A DNA stretch of 64,000 bases from Spirulina sp034932185 (lineage in GTDB: Bacteria; Cyanobacteriota; Cyanobacteriia; Cyanobacteriales; Spirulinaceae), in contig NZ_JAYGHW010000095.1 in NCBI RefSeq assembly GCF_034932185.1, forward strand, positions 16,022 through 80,021, in the 5' to 3' direction. Shown here in pieces: positions 26,487 through 36,306 of the stretch. A program made the position numbers and the translations under genes. The notes below the pieces were generated by a model, which was given only the letters and a program-made list of their open reading frames with translations, did no database searches and was not told the DNA's origin. Within the stretch, counting starts at the first letter, position 1; each line of letters opens with the position of its first letter.

Positions 26487-27614
26487 TTAAGATTCATCCA
26501 CCACAAGCTGGCCTTGATTGAGCAATTTAGGCAAGGCTAAAATGCTCATCATCCGGCCTTGGTAGGGGGTTTCACCGTCTAGGTATTCATCACTAATGCC
26601 ATGGATCGCCGTGGGAACGGGGCAAATTTCTTCTGGGTTGAGCAGCACCACATCGAGAATTTCCGTAATTACCACCCCCACCACCAAATCTTCACAATCA
26701 ACGATCATCGCCTGTTGTAAATTGTTGCTGTTTTGTAAAAAGGTACGGTTGGCAATGACTGGCGGCAGGTTCAGCACGGTGGAAATATCAATTAATGTGA
26801 CAATTTCCCCCCGAAGATTGACATTACCAATGATATGGGAAGGAGCGCAGGGAATTGGCGTGATCCGTTTAATTTCCGTAAATTCCCGCACAATCCCTAA
26901 ATCAATGCCAAATAACTCAGAGCCGAGGCGAATCACGGCTAAGGAAGCCCGGCCGCGATGGTCTTGGTTGTCCGGCACTTGGCGCAGATGGTCGGCGCGA
27001 TCGCGCAGGATCTGCCGCTCCTCTGGGGTGGCATGGGGGAAAAACTGCCGCTGGCTTTGCAGTTGGCTTTCTAAATCCCCCAAGGTTTGGCGGAGATGAT
27101 CCACCCCTTCAGCGGTGAGGGAAAACAGATCTTCTACCCCATGGCGGGCCCGCTCCGGAGGATGGAGCAACACCTGGGGACTGAGCAACACGATCAAGTC
27201 ATCACCACTGTGGGCAATGCCGGTCTGTACCGGCTGCTGCTCCTGTTCCCAGCGATAGCGGGCCTTGGTGGTAATGTCGCGACTACTGAGCGATCGCACA
27301 TCCTGCACCTGATTAACCAAAATCCCAAAGCGCTGGGCCTCATCTTGGAGGACAATAATGCGATCGCTGAGGTGGTAGGGCTGGGGTTGATAGCCCAAGC
27401 GTAAATTCACATCCATCACCGGAATCACTTCCCCCCGGAGATTTAAAACCCCAACAATATAGCGGGGTGCTTCTGGCACCGGGGTCAGTTCCGGTAAAAA
27501 GAAAATTTCATCCACCACCAAGCTATCTAAACCGTAGTAGGTTTGGTTAATACCAAAAATCAAGTAGGTGGTTTGCCCTGTGATCAGGGTATCGGCCATC
27601 AGAGAATCAGCCAT
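26487..27614 (-). CDS. Double CheW-domain coupling protein
   Basis: The protein has 375 residues from the ATG at 27614; a TTG two codons earlier is unlikely. Two CheW domains can be read. The first (about 15-150) has YIVGVLNLRGEVIPVMDVN and the second (about 220-365) has HIIGNVNLRGEIVTLIDIS. A ~60-residue helical linker lies between them. CheW domains connect chemoreceptors to CheA; a protein with two may bridge receptors or arrays. It lies 100 bases upstream of the MCP gene in transcription order. Confidence 0.9.
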   Translation of the reverse strand: MADSLMADTLITGQTTYLIFGINQTYYGLDSLVVDEIFFLPELTPVPEAPRYIVGVLNLRGEVIPVMDVNLRLGYQPQPYHLSDRIIVLQDEAQRFGILVNQVQDVRSLSSRDITTKARYRWEQEQQPVQTGIAHSGDDLIVLLSPQVLLHPPERARHGVEDLFSLTAEGVDHLRQTLGDLESQLQSQRQFFPHATPEERQILRDRADHLRQVPDNQDHRGRASLAVIRLGSELFGIDLGIVREFTEIKRITPIPCAPSHIIGNVNLRGEIVTLIDISTVLNLPPVIANRTFLQNSNNLQQAMIVDCEDLVVGVVITEILDVVLLNPEEICPVPTAIHGISDEYLDGETPYQGRMMSILALPKLLNQGQLVVDES

Positions 27615-27887
27615 CGTCAATCACCACATTATTTCAATCATGACAAAATACAAACTTTAATCAAATAATGTTAATTTACTTTGCTTTATTTGATTACTTC
27701 AACACCCTAAATTTATTCTATCGCAAAATCTCAAGGGGGTTGAGATTGCTATAGATTTGTATCTTTTTAAAGGGGGCAAAATTTTATTTCGTCCCCATAA
27801 CCTGCATTTTTCTGTAGTAGGGTGCGTCAGACGAAAAAATGATGCTCGGAGTTGTTGAATTTCCCCTGACGCACCGAATCCTAAATA

Positions 27888-29351
27888 TCATTCGCTTAAT
27901 AAATTGGCGGGATCAATTTGTTCGATTAAATCCTGAACAGTCAAGTCTAAGCGCCCATCGACGCGACTTTGAGGGGGCAACTGCTGCAATAAAGCCAGGG
28001 CAGTTTGGCGCATTTTTTGGCCTCGGCTGGGATTGCCTTCTTGTTCATAGAGTTGACTGAGTTCGTAATAGGCCAAAATGGCAGTGGGTTCGAGATAAAT
28101 AATTTTTTTGAATAATTGCTTGGCTCCTTCATTATCTCCTTGTTCTTCGGCAATTTGCGCCATCAGGTAATAAATTGCAATCGAAAGGGGTTCGAGTTTG
28201 AGGGCGGTTTGACAGGTGGCGATCGCCGCCTCGTATTGCCCCGCATTGGCCTCCAATTGCGCCTTCAGCAAATGGGCCGCAAAATTACGGCCATCCTGGG
28301 CTAACACCGCTTCAATTTTTTGGCGCGATCGCTGGTAATTCTTCTGTTGCAGACAAAATTCCGCTTCGGTGAGTAAATCCGCCACCGTCGGCGGGGGCAT
28401 TGGGGAGGCGGTTGCCACCGGGAGCACAACGCGAGGGGCAGGGCGGGTTCTGGGTTCTGGGATCACCGGCATCGGTAAAGGGATAGGGGAATGGACAGGA
28501 TGATGATCCCGCCGTTGATAGATCACCGATTCCGGGAAAAGGTGACTTTGGAAGGCGCTTAAATCCTGACCATATAACTCCGCATGACCCGTAACTAAAT
28601 AACCATGGGGGCCTAAAGCCTGGGCAAACGTCCCCAAGGCGGTGGTAATCGCATCGAGGGAAAAATAGATAAACACATTGCGACAGACAATTAAATCAAT
28701 GTCGGCGATCGCCATTTGCCGAGCCATCGGTTTAGCCAGATTAAAAGACTCAAACTGAACCATGGCGCGAATCTGCTGATCCAGTTGGAACCCCTCCCCG
28801 CAGGGTTGAAAATACCGCTGTTGAATCACGGGGGAGAGCGATCGCAACGACCATTGAGGGTAATAACCCTGTCGGGCCCGCTCCAACACCATGGGATTAA
28901 TATCCGTCCCCAACACCTCATATTGCCAACCCGGCTCATGGGCCAACAACTGCCGCAGCAAAATCGCCAAAGAATAGGGTTCCTCCCCCGTCGAACAGCC
29001 CGCACTCCAAATCCGCAACTGTCGTTCCCGTCGTTTCGCCGCAATCAGCCGGGGCAACAACACCTGCTCAAGGAGTTGAAATTGGCCATGATCTCGGAAA
29101 AAATAGCTTTCAATATTGGTAAGAATCACCGTTAATTCCTGCCATTCTTGATGGCTTTGCTCCCCCAAACCCGTTAAATGAGCATAATAATCCTCAGGTC
29201 GTGGCATCCGCAGCTTAGTCATCCGCTGACCAATTTTGCGAGCAAACTCACTATAGTCCTGTTCTCGAATCCGAATGCCTGTCCGTTCATTGACCAATTC
29301 AATAAAGGGATAAAGCCAATGCTCCGGAAGGATAAGCTGTGAAAATGCCAT
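27888..29351 (-). CDS. CheR-type methyltransferase with C-terminal TPR repeats
   Basis: The 487-residue form starts at ATG 29351 (MAFSQLILPEHWLYPFIELV); an ATG at 29372 is also in frame, and no clear ribosome site separates them. The CheR N-terminal helix domain and SAM domain are seen as NIESYFFRDHGQFQLLEQV, IWSAGCSTGEEPYSLAI, GTDINPMVLERA and IVCRNVFIYFS. The last ~150 residues are TPRs (YEAAIATCQTALKLEPLSIA). It methylates receptor glutamates. The TPR tail suggests recruitment to a dedicated receptor or complex rather than a general pathway. Confidence 0.9.
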   Translation of the reverse strand: MAFSQLILPEHWLYPFIELVNERTGIRIREQDYSEFARKIGQRMTKLRMPRPEDYYAHLTGLGEQSHQEWQELTVILTNIESYFFRDHGQFQLLEQVLLPRLIAAKRRERQLRIWSAGCSTGEEPYSLAILLRQLLAHEPGWQYEVLGTDINPMVLERARQGYYPQWSLRSLSPVIQQRYFQPCGEGFQLDQQIRAMVQFESFNLAKPMARQMAIADIDLIVCRNVFIYFSLDAITTALGTFAQALGPHGYLVTGHAELYGQDLSAFQSHLFPESVIYQRRDHHPVHSPIPLPMPVIPEPRTRPAPRVVLPVATASPMPPPTVADLLTEAEFCLQQKNYQRSRQKIEAVLAQDGRNFAAHLLKAQLEANAGQYEAAIATCQTALKLEPLSIAIYYLMAQIAEEQGDNEGAKQLFKKIIYLEPTAILAYYELSQLYEQEGNPSRGQKMRQTALALLQQLPPQSRVDGRLDLTVQDLIEQIDPANLLSE

Positions 29352-29408
29352 GGCCGCAGAGAAAAAAAGCATAGTAAAGATCAAAAAAAGACGATAAAAA
29401 TCAAAAAT

Positions 29409-31814
29409 TTAGCTTTTACGGAAATCCGCCGCAGGTTGAACCGGAATTTGAATCGTAAAGATCGTTCCGCTTCCTGGTACAGAATCGCAGGTGATCCGAC
29501 CATGGTGCTTTTCCACAATAATTTGATAACTAATCGCTAGCCCCAGTCCCGTACCTTTCCCCACTGGCTTGGTGGTAAAGAAGGGATCAAAAATATGACT
29601 CACGGTTTCCGGAGACATCCCTGAGCCATTATCCTGAAGCCGAATTAAGGCATCCCCTAGGGGTTCACCATCTCCGTTTTCGGGATGCTCTGGATCAGGC
29701 ATAAATTCCGTTGAGATCGTAATTTGTCGAGGTTCAGGTTCATCCTCCATCGCATCAATGGCATTGGCAAGGATATTCATAAACACTTGATTGAGTTGGC
29801 CGGCATAGCAATCTACGGGGGGAAGATCACCATAGTTTTTAATGATTTCAATTTCGGCACGATTGCCTTTGGCTTTGAGGCGATTGTGCAAAATCAGGAG
29901 GGTGTTATCTAAGCCTTCGTGAATATCCACCGGCTTCATTTCCGCCTGATCTAATCGGGAGAAATTACGGAGGGATAGGACAATTTGCCGGATGCGCTCC
30001 GCGCCAATTTGCATCGAAGCCAAGGTTTTGGGGAGGTCTTCAATAATAAAATCCAAATCAATTTCATCTTCTAACTCACTTAATTTTTCGTTGTCGGGGA
30101 GATATTGGCGATAGGTTTCCACCAAACGCACCAGATCATTGACGTATTCACTGGTATAGCTCAAGTTACCGGAAATAAAATTAACGGGATTGTTAATTTC
30201 ATGGGCAATACCGGCAATCATTTGCCCCAAGCTGGACATTTTTTCGGTTTGGATCAGTTGGGCTTGGGTGCGTTTGAGTTCCTGAAGCGTCAGTTCGATT
30301 TGTTGGGCTTGGGTTTGGGCGGCGAGGGCGGCGGCTCGGGTTTGGGCGAAGAGTTCCGCTTGATCAATGGCGAGGGCGAGTTGATCCACCACCGCTTGGA
30401 GCAGTTCTATTTCCTGTTCGCTCCAATGGCGCACGCCCCGCCGCTGGCTACAGGCGATCGCCCCTAAATGATCCGACCGGGTTTTTAAGGGCAGCAACAG
30501 CAGAGACTGAATTTCTAAATCCCGCAACAAATCCATTAACCCTTGGGCATCTTTACTGTTGAGGAAGGGCAACGGCGGCGGGTGTTGAATATCATCAATT
30601 CGTAACAATCGTTGCTGACCAATTTGTTCAGCGAGAAACGTGAGCCTTTCCGGGGGGCAGGTGGCGATCGCCTGGCCACAGTTGGTTTCCACCCCCGCCT
30701 CATGGCTGACCATTAAACTAACCATTTCCCCCTCCGTCCAACACCAAAGATAGGTGCAGCAATCCACATTCAACAATTGGCGGATCTCATGGACGGCAGT
30801 ATCGAGGATCGTATTGAGGTCGAGGGAATTGCGGATCTGGTTGGCAAGACGAAAGAGCAAGGCCTCCCGGCGAGAGAGTAAGGCGGTGCGGGCCCAGCAG
30901 CGATCAATATCAATGGCCAAACTATCGGCGAGGGAGCCTAACCCCTCATAAACCAAGGGCCGGAGGGCTTGATAACTCCAGAGGGCCAACACGCCGATCA
31001 GACGCTCATCCAATACCATCGGATAGCCGACAAAATGGAGTTTGGTGGGGAGTTTTCCCGGTGCGGGTTCAAGGTTGCAAAAAACACTATCGTTGTCTTG
31101 GAGTGGGCGATGCACCGCCACGGCCCCCGATTGGAGGGGATCCCCAAAGGCGGGAAACACCAAGTCAACAACGGGCTTTTGGGTTTGGGCGATCATGCCA
31201 ATGATCGAATGCTCTAGGGTTAAAACCGGCGATTGAAACAGCAGTGAACTCAGCAGCGGCTCACTGGTTTCGCCGTTGTAGCTGAACCCCTGACGCTCTA
31301 AATACTGGGCTTGGCTGTTATAGACCCAAATGGCGGCGATCGCCCCATCCAATTCATCAATAATCGCGTCGGTGCAATATTGTAAACTTTCCGCTAAACC
31401 ATGGGCATGGACTAAAAACCGGCTCACCCGCCCCATCAGATGCCCCAAGCGAGACTGCTCCATCACATCCGCTTCCACCTGCTTGCGATCGGAAATATCC
31501 CGCAAAAAGACCAAAATCCCGCCATTTTCCCGTTGAATTTGTACATGGAGCCAACAATGGCCCAACACAGAAAACGCCTCAAAGTGGGACATCCCCCCTT
31601 GAGTCATAATCCGCCGATATTCCGATTCAAAGCTGGTGGCAAGGAGTTGGGGGAACTCTTCCCAGAGGTTATGGTGGAGTAAATCTGCCTGTGACCGGCC
31701 AAATAAGACCGTCGCCGCCCCATTGAGCATAACAAATCGCCACTGTTCATCTAAGCGAAAAACAGCATCAGAAGTATTTTCAAACACAGTCCCATCCATA
31801 ACACTGACAATCAC
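29409..31814 (-). CDS. PAS-GAF-GAF sensor histidine kinase
   Basis: I choose a GTG start at 31814 because AGGAG lies 7 bases upstream of it; this gives 801 residues. The domain order is PAS (residues ~5-110, ending FLRDISDRKQVEADV) and GAF (~120-305), then a second GAF (~330-485, CTYLWCWTEGEMVSLMVSHE). After a coiled coil come the phosphoacceptor helix with AGIAHEINNPVNF and an HATPase domain (IRLQDNGSGMSPETVSHIFD, TGLGLAISYQI). No receiver domain is fused. It is first in the run with CheR, CheW and MCP genes. Its partner regulator is not adjacent. Confidence 0.92.
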   Translation of the reverse strand: MIVSVMDGTVFENTSDAVFRLDEQWRFVMLNGAATVLFGRSQADLLHHNLWEEFPQLLATSFESEYRRIMTQGGMSHFEAFSVLGHCWLHVQIQRENGGILVFLRDISDRKQVEADVMEQSRLGHLMGRVSRFLVHAHGLAESLQYCTDAIIDELDGAIAAIWVYNSQAQYLERQGFSYNGETSEPLLSSLLFQSPVLTLEHSIIGMIAQTQKPVVDLVFPAFGDPLQSGAVAVHRPLQDNDSVFCNLEPAPGKLPTKLHFVGYPMVLDERLIGVLALWSYQALRPLVYEGLGSLADSLAIDIDRCWARTALLSRREALLFRLANQIRNSLDLNTILDTAVHEIRQLLNVDCCTYLWCWTEGEMVSLMVSHEAGVETNCGQAIATCPPERLTFLAEQIGQQRLLRIDDIQHPPPLPFLNSKDAQGLMDLLRDLEIQSLLLLPLKTRSDHLGAIACSQRRGVRHWSEQEIELLQAVVDQLALAIDQAELFAQTRAAALAAQTQAQQIELTLQELKRTQAQLIQTEKMSSLGQMIAGIAHEINNPVNFISGNLSYTSEYVNDLVRLVETYRQYLPDNEKLSELEDEIDLDFIIEDLPKTLASMQIGAERIRQIVLSLRNFSRLDQAEMKPVDIHEGLDNTLLILHNRLKAKGNRAEIEIIKNYGDLPPVDCYAGQLNQVFMNILANAIDAMEDEPEPRQITISTEFMPDPEHPENGDGEPLGDALIRLQDNGSGMSPETVSHIFDPFFTTKPVGKGTGLGLAISYQIIVEKHHGRITCDSVPGSGTIFTIQIPVQPAADFRKS

Positions 31815-32180
31815 TCTTGGACTCCTACCCAGCAATGAACAATCGGGTGTAACTTTGGCTTAAGCAGTTCAACGCTACCGGGAAAAATCATAAGTTCGTC
31901 ATTTTAACAGTTCTGACCGAGGGGAAAAGTTTCCAACGGGAGAATTATTTTGTTTCCCTGGAAACAATTTTTAACACAAGAAAACCCTGACCCTGGCTGG
32001 CGTAGCCCTGCACCTAGAATTGCCTACTCTGCCTTAGCCTAATTATCCGTGCTATCTGCACCGCTACGGGGATTTTCAGGATATCTTATTCAATTCCTTA
32101 ATGAATTGTTAGGAAAACAACAAACTGAGGAGTGAGAGGAGAGGCGTGAGCATTGTGGGAGAAAGTTCTCTCTCTCCTCC
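31815..32180. other. 366-base intergenic region between sensor kinase and recF
   Basis: I see no gene here. Near the recF end, GTGAGAGGAGAG (around 32132) and CTCTCTCCTCCTCAC (around 32171) are roughly complementary across a ~25-base gap and could form an imperfect hairpin after the recF stop on the minus strand. The rest is AT-rich and presumably carries the sensor kinase promoter. Confidence 0.4.
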
Positions 32181-33293
32181 TCACGGGGTAATTTGGCCCG
32201 CTTCAACGGTCAACTGTTGAGCGGCTTGCTGCCAAGCCCCATCAAACCCGGCAAGGTGGGTGGTGGTGATCACTGTTTGGAAGCGGTCTTGAATCGCTGC
32301 CAGGAGGTGATTTTGACGCTGTAAATCCAACTCGGCTAGGACATCATCCAGGAGCAGCAGGGGCGGCTCTCCCGTTACCGCCTCGATTAAATGTAACTCC
32401 GCCAGCTTAATGGCGAGAACAAGGGTACGCTGTTGTCCTTGGGAAGCGTAGCTTCGGGCGGGAATGTCATTGATTAACAGTTCAAGATCATCCCGGTGGG
32501 GGCCGACCATCGTTGTGCCGCGCTGGGTTTCCACGGTTTGCCGTTGTTGGATGCACGCCAAAAAGGCCTGTTGTACCTGTTGGGGATCGTCCGTTTGCCA
32601 AGGCACATTGGGACTGTAGGTGAGGGTTAAAATTTCCGGTTGACCGCTGATTTGGCTGTGCCAAGCTTGGGCGAGGGGGGCAAGGCGAGCGAGGACGCGG
32701 GCGCGGCGACGGGTGACGCGCCCACCATGGGCCGCCAGTTGGGCATCCCAGAGGGCAAGCTGTTGGGGGGAGAGGGTCTTTTCGCCGCGATGCTGGCGCA
32801 ACAGTGCATTGCGTTGACGGAGCACATGGGTATATTCCTGCAAAATATGGGCATAGACGGGTTCTAGCTGGACAACGAGATTATCCAACCAACGACGGCG
32901 ATCTTCCGGCGTTCCCCGCACCAAATCGAGATCAAGACTGGAAAATTGGACGGCGTTGAGGGTTCCGAGGGCATCGAGTTGACGTTTGAGGGGTTCGTGG
33001 TTGCGGCTGAGGGTACGGCGGCCCGGATGGCGCAAGGTGCAACCCAGTTCGACGGTGCTATAGCGTTGGGCAATGGTGGCGTTGATCTGGCTGCTGTCGG
33101 TGCTGTGGTGGATCAGGTCGCGATCGCGGCTGCTGCGGTGGCTTTTCAACGTTGCCAGGAGTTCGATGGCTTCGAGCAGGTTAGATTTCCCTTGGGCATT
33201 GTCACCGAGAATAATCGTTTTCGGGGCGGTAAACGTCAGGGCTTGATCGCGGTAGTTCCGAAAGTTGCGCAGATGGAGGTGTTGGAGATACAT
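32181..33293 (-). CDS. recF: DNA replication and repair protein RecF
   Basis: The protein has 370 residues from MYLQHLHLRNFRNYRDQALT at 33293; a 64-residue upstream extension is open but unlike RecF. Walker A is ILGDNAQGKSNLLEA. The ABC signature region lies near SYASQGQQRTLVLAIKLAEL and Walker B is LLLLDDVLAELD. RecF loads RecA at gaps with RecO and RecR. It is divergent from the beta-propeller gene. Confidence 0.96.
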   Translation of the reverse strand: MYLQHLHLRNFRNYRDQALTFTAPKTIILGDNAQGKSNLLEAIELLATLKSHRSSRDRDLIHHSTDSSQINATIAQRYSTVELGCTLRHPGRRTLSRNHEPLKRQLDALGTLNAVQFSSLDLDLVRGTPEDRRRWLDNLVVQLEPVYAHILQEYTHVLRQRNALLRQHRGEKTLSPQQLALWDAQLAAHGGRVTRRRARVLARLAPLAQAWHSQISGQPEILTLTYSPNVPWQTDDPQQVQQAFLACIQQRQTVETQRGTTMVGPHRDDLELLINDIPARSYASQGQQRTLVLAIKLAELHLIEAVTGEPPLLLLDDVLAELDLQRQNHLLAAIQDRFQTVITTTHLAGFDGAWQQAAQQLTVEAGQITP

Positions 33294-33418
33294 CGGGGGC
33301 GATCGCCGTCGGGATTCACAGGTCGGGGGCATTGCTTCAGCATACCCTCTGGCCGATCCCCCCATGCCACAAGTCCGAGCTTGGGTTAAACTTGATGGGC
33401 CCTTCGCAATCCAAAACC

Positions 33419-34489
33419 ATGATCCGGCGGTTGGCCCCTCTGTGCGTGTTTTTGCTTCCCCTCCGGGCTGTGGGCGTTGCCCCATTACCCACTGCGGCCC
33501 AATGGCTCCCTGAACCAGAGCGACGCATTCCCCCCATTACCCCCAATGCGCCGCCCCCCGGCCTTCCCCCCATTCCCAGCGACCCCCTCCCCCCCGATGC
33601 CTTCGCCCGTGATTTCCGCGTCACTGCCCTCCAGCCCGATGCCCTCGATTCCCTGTGGATTGCTTCCTGGTTGGGCCTGGCCCGGATCAATCCCCACACT
33701 GGCCAGATCCTCGCCCGCGTCGGTTTAGCCAATTCCCGCCTTCAGGCCCTCGCCCTGGATCAGGTGGGGCGGGTTTGGGTGGGAACCAGTAGCGGCCTCA
33801 TGCGGGTCGATCCCCAAACCGATGACGTAACCGCCTATAACCTGACGTTGCCCTCAAATCGGATTCTTTCTTTGTTGGTGGATCGGCGGGGTTTTCTCTG
33901 GGCGGGGGGCGATCGCGGTTTGAGTTTAATCAGCCCCGATCAGGGCTTAATGATGACCACCCTCCAAGCCCTCAGCGGCGTGAGTGCCAATGCCCTCACC
34001 CTCGATGATCAGGGTCAGTTGTGGGTGGGAACCTTAGAGGGCTTAGTCCAGGTGGATACCGCCAGCGCGTTTCCCTTGGCAATGATGAATAATTTGCCCG
34101 GCGGCATGGTGCAGGCCCTGGCCACTGCCCCCAATGGCCTAATTTGGGCGGGAACCCCCAACGCCCTGCTGGTGATTGACCCCCTTGAACGACGGATCAC
34201 CCGTTCCGTCACCCCCTTTCGCGGCAAAAACGTCACCTCCCTTGCCTTTGCGGGCGATCGCACCCTCTGGGTCGGCACTGAAACCGGACTATTCCAAATC
34301 CAACCCGAAACCGGCGCAATTTTGGCCGAAATCGCCGGCCTCCCTTCGGCACAAATCCTCTCCATTGCCCCCGATACCGGCAATAAAATCTGGATCGGCA
34401 CAGGGGAAGGTTTGGCTTGGATTAGTCAAACGAACGGTTTAGTGCGACCCCATGGGGGCTTTGTGGCCAATCCTCCGGCTCCGTTTTAG
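33419..34489 (+). CDS. Exported beta-propeller protein (two-component-regulator-propeller repeats)
   Basis: The protein has 356 residues from the ATG at 33419, which gives a signal peptide (MIRRLAPLCVFLLPLRAVGV). A proline-rich linker follows (residues ~30-65). About seven blade-like repeats then carry motifs such as LWIASWLGLARINPHTGQI, VWVGTSSGLMRVDPQTDDV, LWVGTLEGLVQVD, LWVGTETGLFQI and IWIGTGEGLAWI. These propellers usually form periplasmic sensor parts of hybrid kinases, but no kinase is fused here, so it is a stand-alone binding or scaffold protein. It overlaps nothing and is followed after 10 bases by a glycosyltransferase gene. Confidence 0.75.
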   Translation: MIRRLAPLCVFLLPLRAVGVAPLPTAAQWLPEPERRIPPITPNAPPPGLPPIPSDPLPPDAFARDFRVTALQPDALDSLWIASWLGLARINPHTGQILARVGLANSRLQALALDQVGRVWVGTSSGLMRVDPQTDDVTAYNLTLPSNRILSLLVDRRGFLWAGGDRGLSLISPDQGLMMTTLQALSGVSANALTLDDQGQLWVGTLEGLVQVDTASAFPLAMMNNLPGGMVQALATAPNGLIWAGTPNALLVIDPLERRITRSVTPFRGKNVTSLAFAGDRTLWVGTETGLFQIQPETGAILAEIAGLPSAQILSIAPDTGNKIWIGTGEGLAWISQTNGLVRPHGGFVANPPAPF

Positions 34490-34499
34490 GGGAATATTT

Positions 34500-35456
34500 A
34501 TGTTTTTTTCCATCGTCATCCCCACCTATAACCGCCTCCCCATCCTTACCAAATGCCTACGGGCTTTGGAGGCACAGGTCATTCCCCCTCATAGTCCGAT
34601 TACCGGCTATGAAGTGGTTGTCGTCGATGATGGTTCGACGGATCAAACCGTGGCTTGGTTACAGGCTCATGATCAGGAATTTCCCCATCTTGTCCTTTTG
34701 GAGCAGGATCATGGCGGCCCGGCCTTGGCTCGGAACTTGGGGGTTCATCAAGCCCAAGGGGATTGGATTATTTTTATTGATAGTGATTTGGTTGTGACCC
34801 CTAGCTTTTTAGCGGCTCATTGTGAGGGGTTAACCCAGGGGCAGCGAGCAACGGGGGGCGATGGGTACGCGATCGCGGATCGCTGCTTTACCTATGGCGC
34901 GGTGATCAATACGGCCAATTTTGAGAATCCCACAGCGGAACCCTATAAGCTGACGGATTTTTCGGCGGCTTATTTTGCGACGGGGAATGTGGCGATCGCC
35001 AAGCATTGGCTCCACACCGCCGGTTTATTTGACCCGCAATTTCAACTCTACGGTTGGGAGGATTTGGAATTGGGGGTACGGCTGAAAAAGTTGGGTTTAA
35101 AGCTGATTAAATGCCCCGCCGCCGTCGGCTACCATTGGCATCCCGCCTTTACGCTGGCCCAAATTCCCCAAATGATTGATCAGGAAATCCAGCGGGGCCG
35201 CATGGGGGTCTTGTTTTACCAAAAACATCCCACTTGGGATGTGCGGATGATGATCCAAATGACCAGTCTCCATCGCGTCCTCTGGGGCCTGCTTTCCCTC
35301 GGCGGCTGGCTCAATGAGCGACGCATGGCCCCCCTATTGCAATGGTTAATCGATCAGGGCCGCCCCCGTCTCGCGTTGGAGGTGGCCCGGATTTTCCTCA
35401 ATTGGTACAACGTCCAAGGGGTCTATGCCGCCTATCGGGAACGGCGGGCCGCCTGA
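34500..35456 (+). CDS. GT2-family glycosyltransferase
   Basis: The 318-residue protein starts MFFSIVIPTYNRLPILTKCL, and TAGGGGA lies 6 bases upstream of the ATG. It has the GT-A nucleotide-sugar motif VVVDDGSTDQTVAWL, the metal-binding DxD region WIIFIDSDLVV and the acceptor-side YGWEDLELGVRLKKLG with the ED pair. It has no membrane helix, so it is a cytoplasmic transferase of unknown sugar. It probably shares transcription with the propeller gene (10-base gap). Its 3' end overlaps the PEP-CTERM gene end by 25 bases, convergently. Confidence 0.9.
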   Translation: MFFSIVIPTYNRLPILTKCLRALEAQVIPPHSPITGYEVVVVDDGSTDQTVAWLQAHDQEFPHLVLLEQDHGGPALARNLGVHQAQGDWIIFIDSDLVVTPSFLAAHCEGLTQGQRATGGDGYAIADRCFTYGAVINTANFENPTAEPYKLTDFSAAYFATGNVAIAKHWLHTAGLFDPQFQLYGWEDLELGVRLKKLGLKLIKCPAAVGYHWHPAFTLAQIPQMIDQEIQRGRMGVLFYQKHPTWDVRMMIQMTSLHRVLWGLLSLGGWLNERRMAPLLQWLIDQGRPRLALEVARIFLNWYNVQGVYAAYRERRAA

Positions 35457-36232
35457 CGACGTTTTAAACCGATCCCCCCAAAGCCTGTCAACAGTAACGC
35501 GAGGATGGAAGTAGGTTCGGGAACGGCTTGGGGTTCGGGATCGGGTTCGGGACTGGGTTGGGGTTCGGGATCAGCGATCGCCACCGATTGTGGATCAACC
35601 ACGAGCCGCCCCACCAAAAAGGCCGAGGAGGCTTTATATTCTTCCGTGATAAACGAGGTAACGGGGTTAAAGGTCTCAACGGTGCGACTAAAGCCCAGAA
35701 GTTCTAAGGTGTAGTTGTTATTGTCTTTGGTGAAGCTGGCCAAGCTAAAGGGGCTGGTGAAGTCGATCTTGTCGTCACAGGGAACGGTGCTGATCTGAAA
35801 CACCGGACAATTAGCCAAACTCCAGGTATTGGGGGTTTCATCAATGGTGAAACCGTAGTTAAAGTTTTGCACCATGCCATCAATGGTCATCGCCAGTTGC
35901 AAAGATGCCCCATTGGCCCCAGTCCCACCATAGATCGGGAAGTTGAGATGGGTCAGTTGACCGAGGATGAAGTTATTGCCACTGCTAATCGTGGTATCGC
36001 TAGCGGCTCCAAAGTTAAAGCCACTTTGGCCGGAATAGGTGGCGGCTTCGCCCCAGCGGATGCTACTGGTTCCCACGCCGGAATAGTACCAAGAATCGCC
36101 GTTAATGCCTGTCCAAGTGCCGCTAATATCGGTGATGTTAAAAGTGACTGCCATTGCTGGCAGTGACATCAACAGAGTGACTGTCCCCGCGAGGAAGGAG
36201 GTACAGTGCGATCGCCATCTTGAAAAAATCAT
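35432..36232 (-). CDS. PEP-CTERM-anchored exported protein
   Basis: The protein has 266 residues from MIFSRWRSHCTSFLAGTVTL at 36232, with a signal peptide ending AMA. The mature part is beta-rich (ISGTWTGINGDSWYYSGVG, GNNFILGQLTHLNFPIYGG) and resembles the choice-of-anchor K type domain. A Pro/Glu repeat spacer precedes the C-terminal sorting signal VPEPTSILALLLTGFGGIGL, which ends in KRRQAARRSR. Such proteins are sorted by exosortase and tied to exopolysaccharide production. No exosortase gene is in the window. Confidence 0.85.
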   Translation of the reverse strand: MIFSRWRSHCTSFLAGTVTLLMSLPAMAVTFNITDISGTWTGINGDSWYYSGVGTSSIRWGEAATYSGQSGFNFGAASDTTISSGNNFILGQLTHLNFPIYGGTGANGASLQLAMTIDGMVQNFNYGFTIDETPNTWSLANCPVFQISTVPCDDKIDFTSPFSLASFTKDNNNYTLELLGFSRTVETFNPVTSFITEEYKASSAFLVGRLVVDPQSVAIADPEPQPSPEPDPEPQAVPEPTSILALLLTGFGGIGLKRRQAARRSR

Positions 36233-36306
36233 GGGTTTTTCTTCTAGAACAATTAACTTCACCCTAACCCCCGTTTGAGGGAATGACATTAGAGCTTTAA
36301 CTTGAT

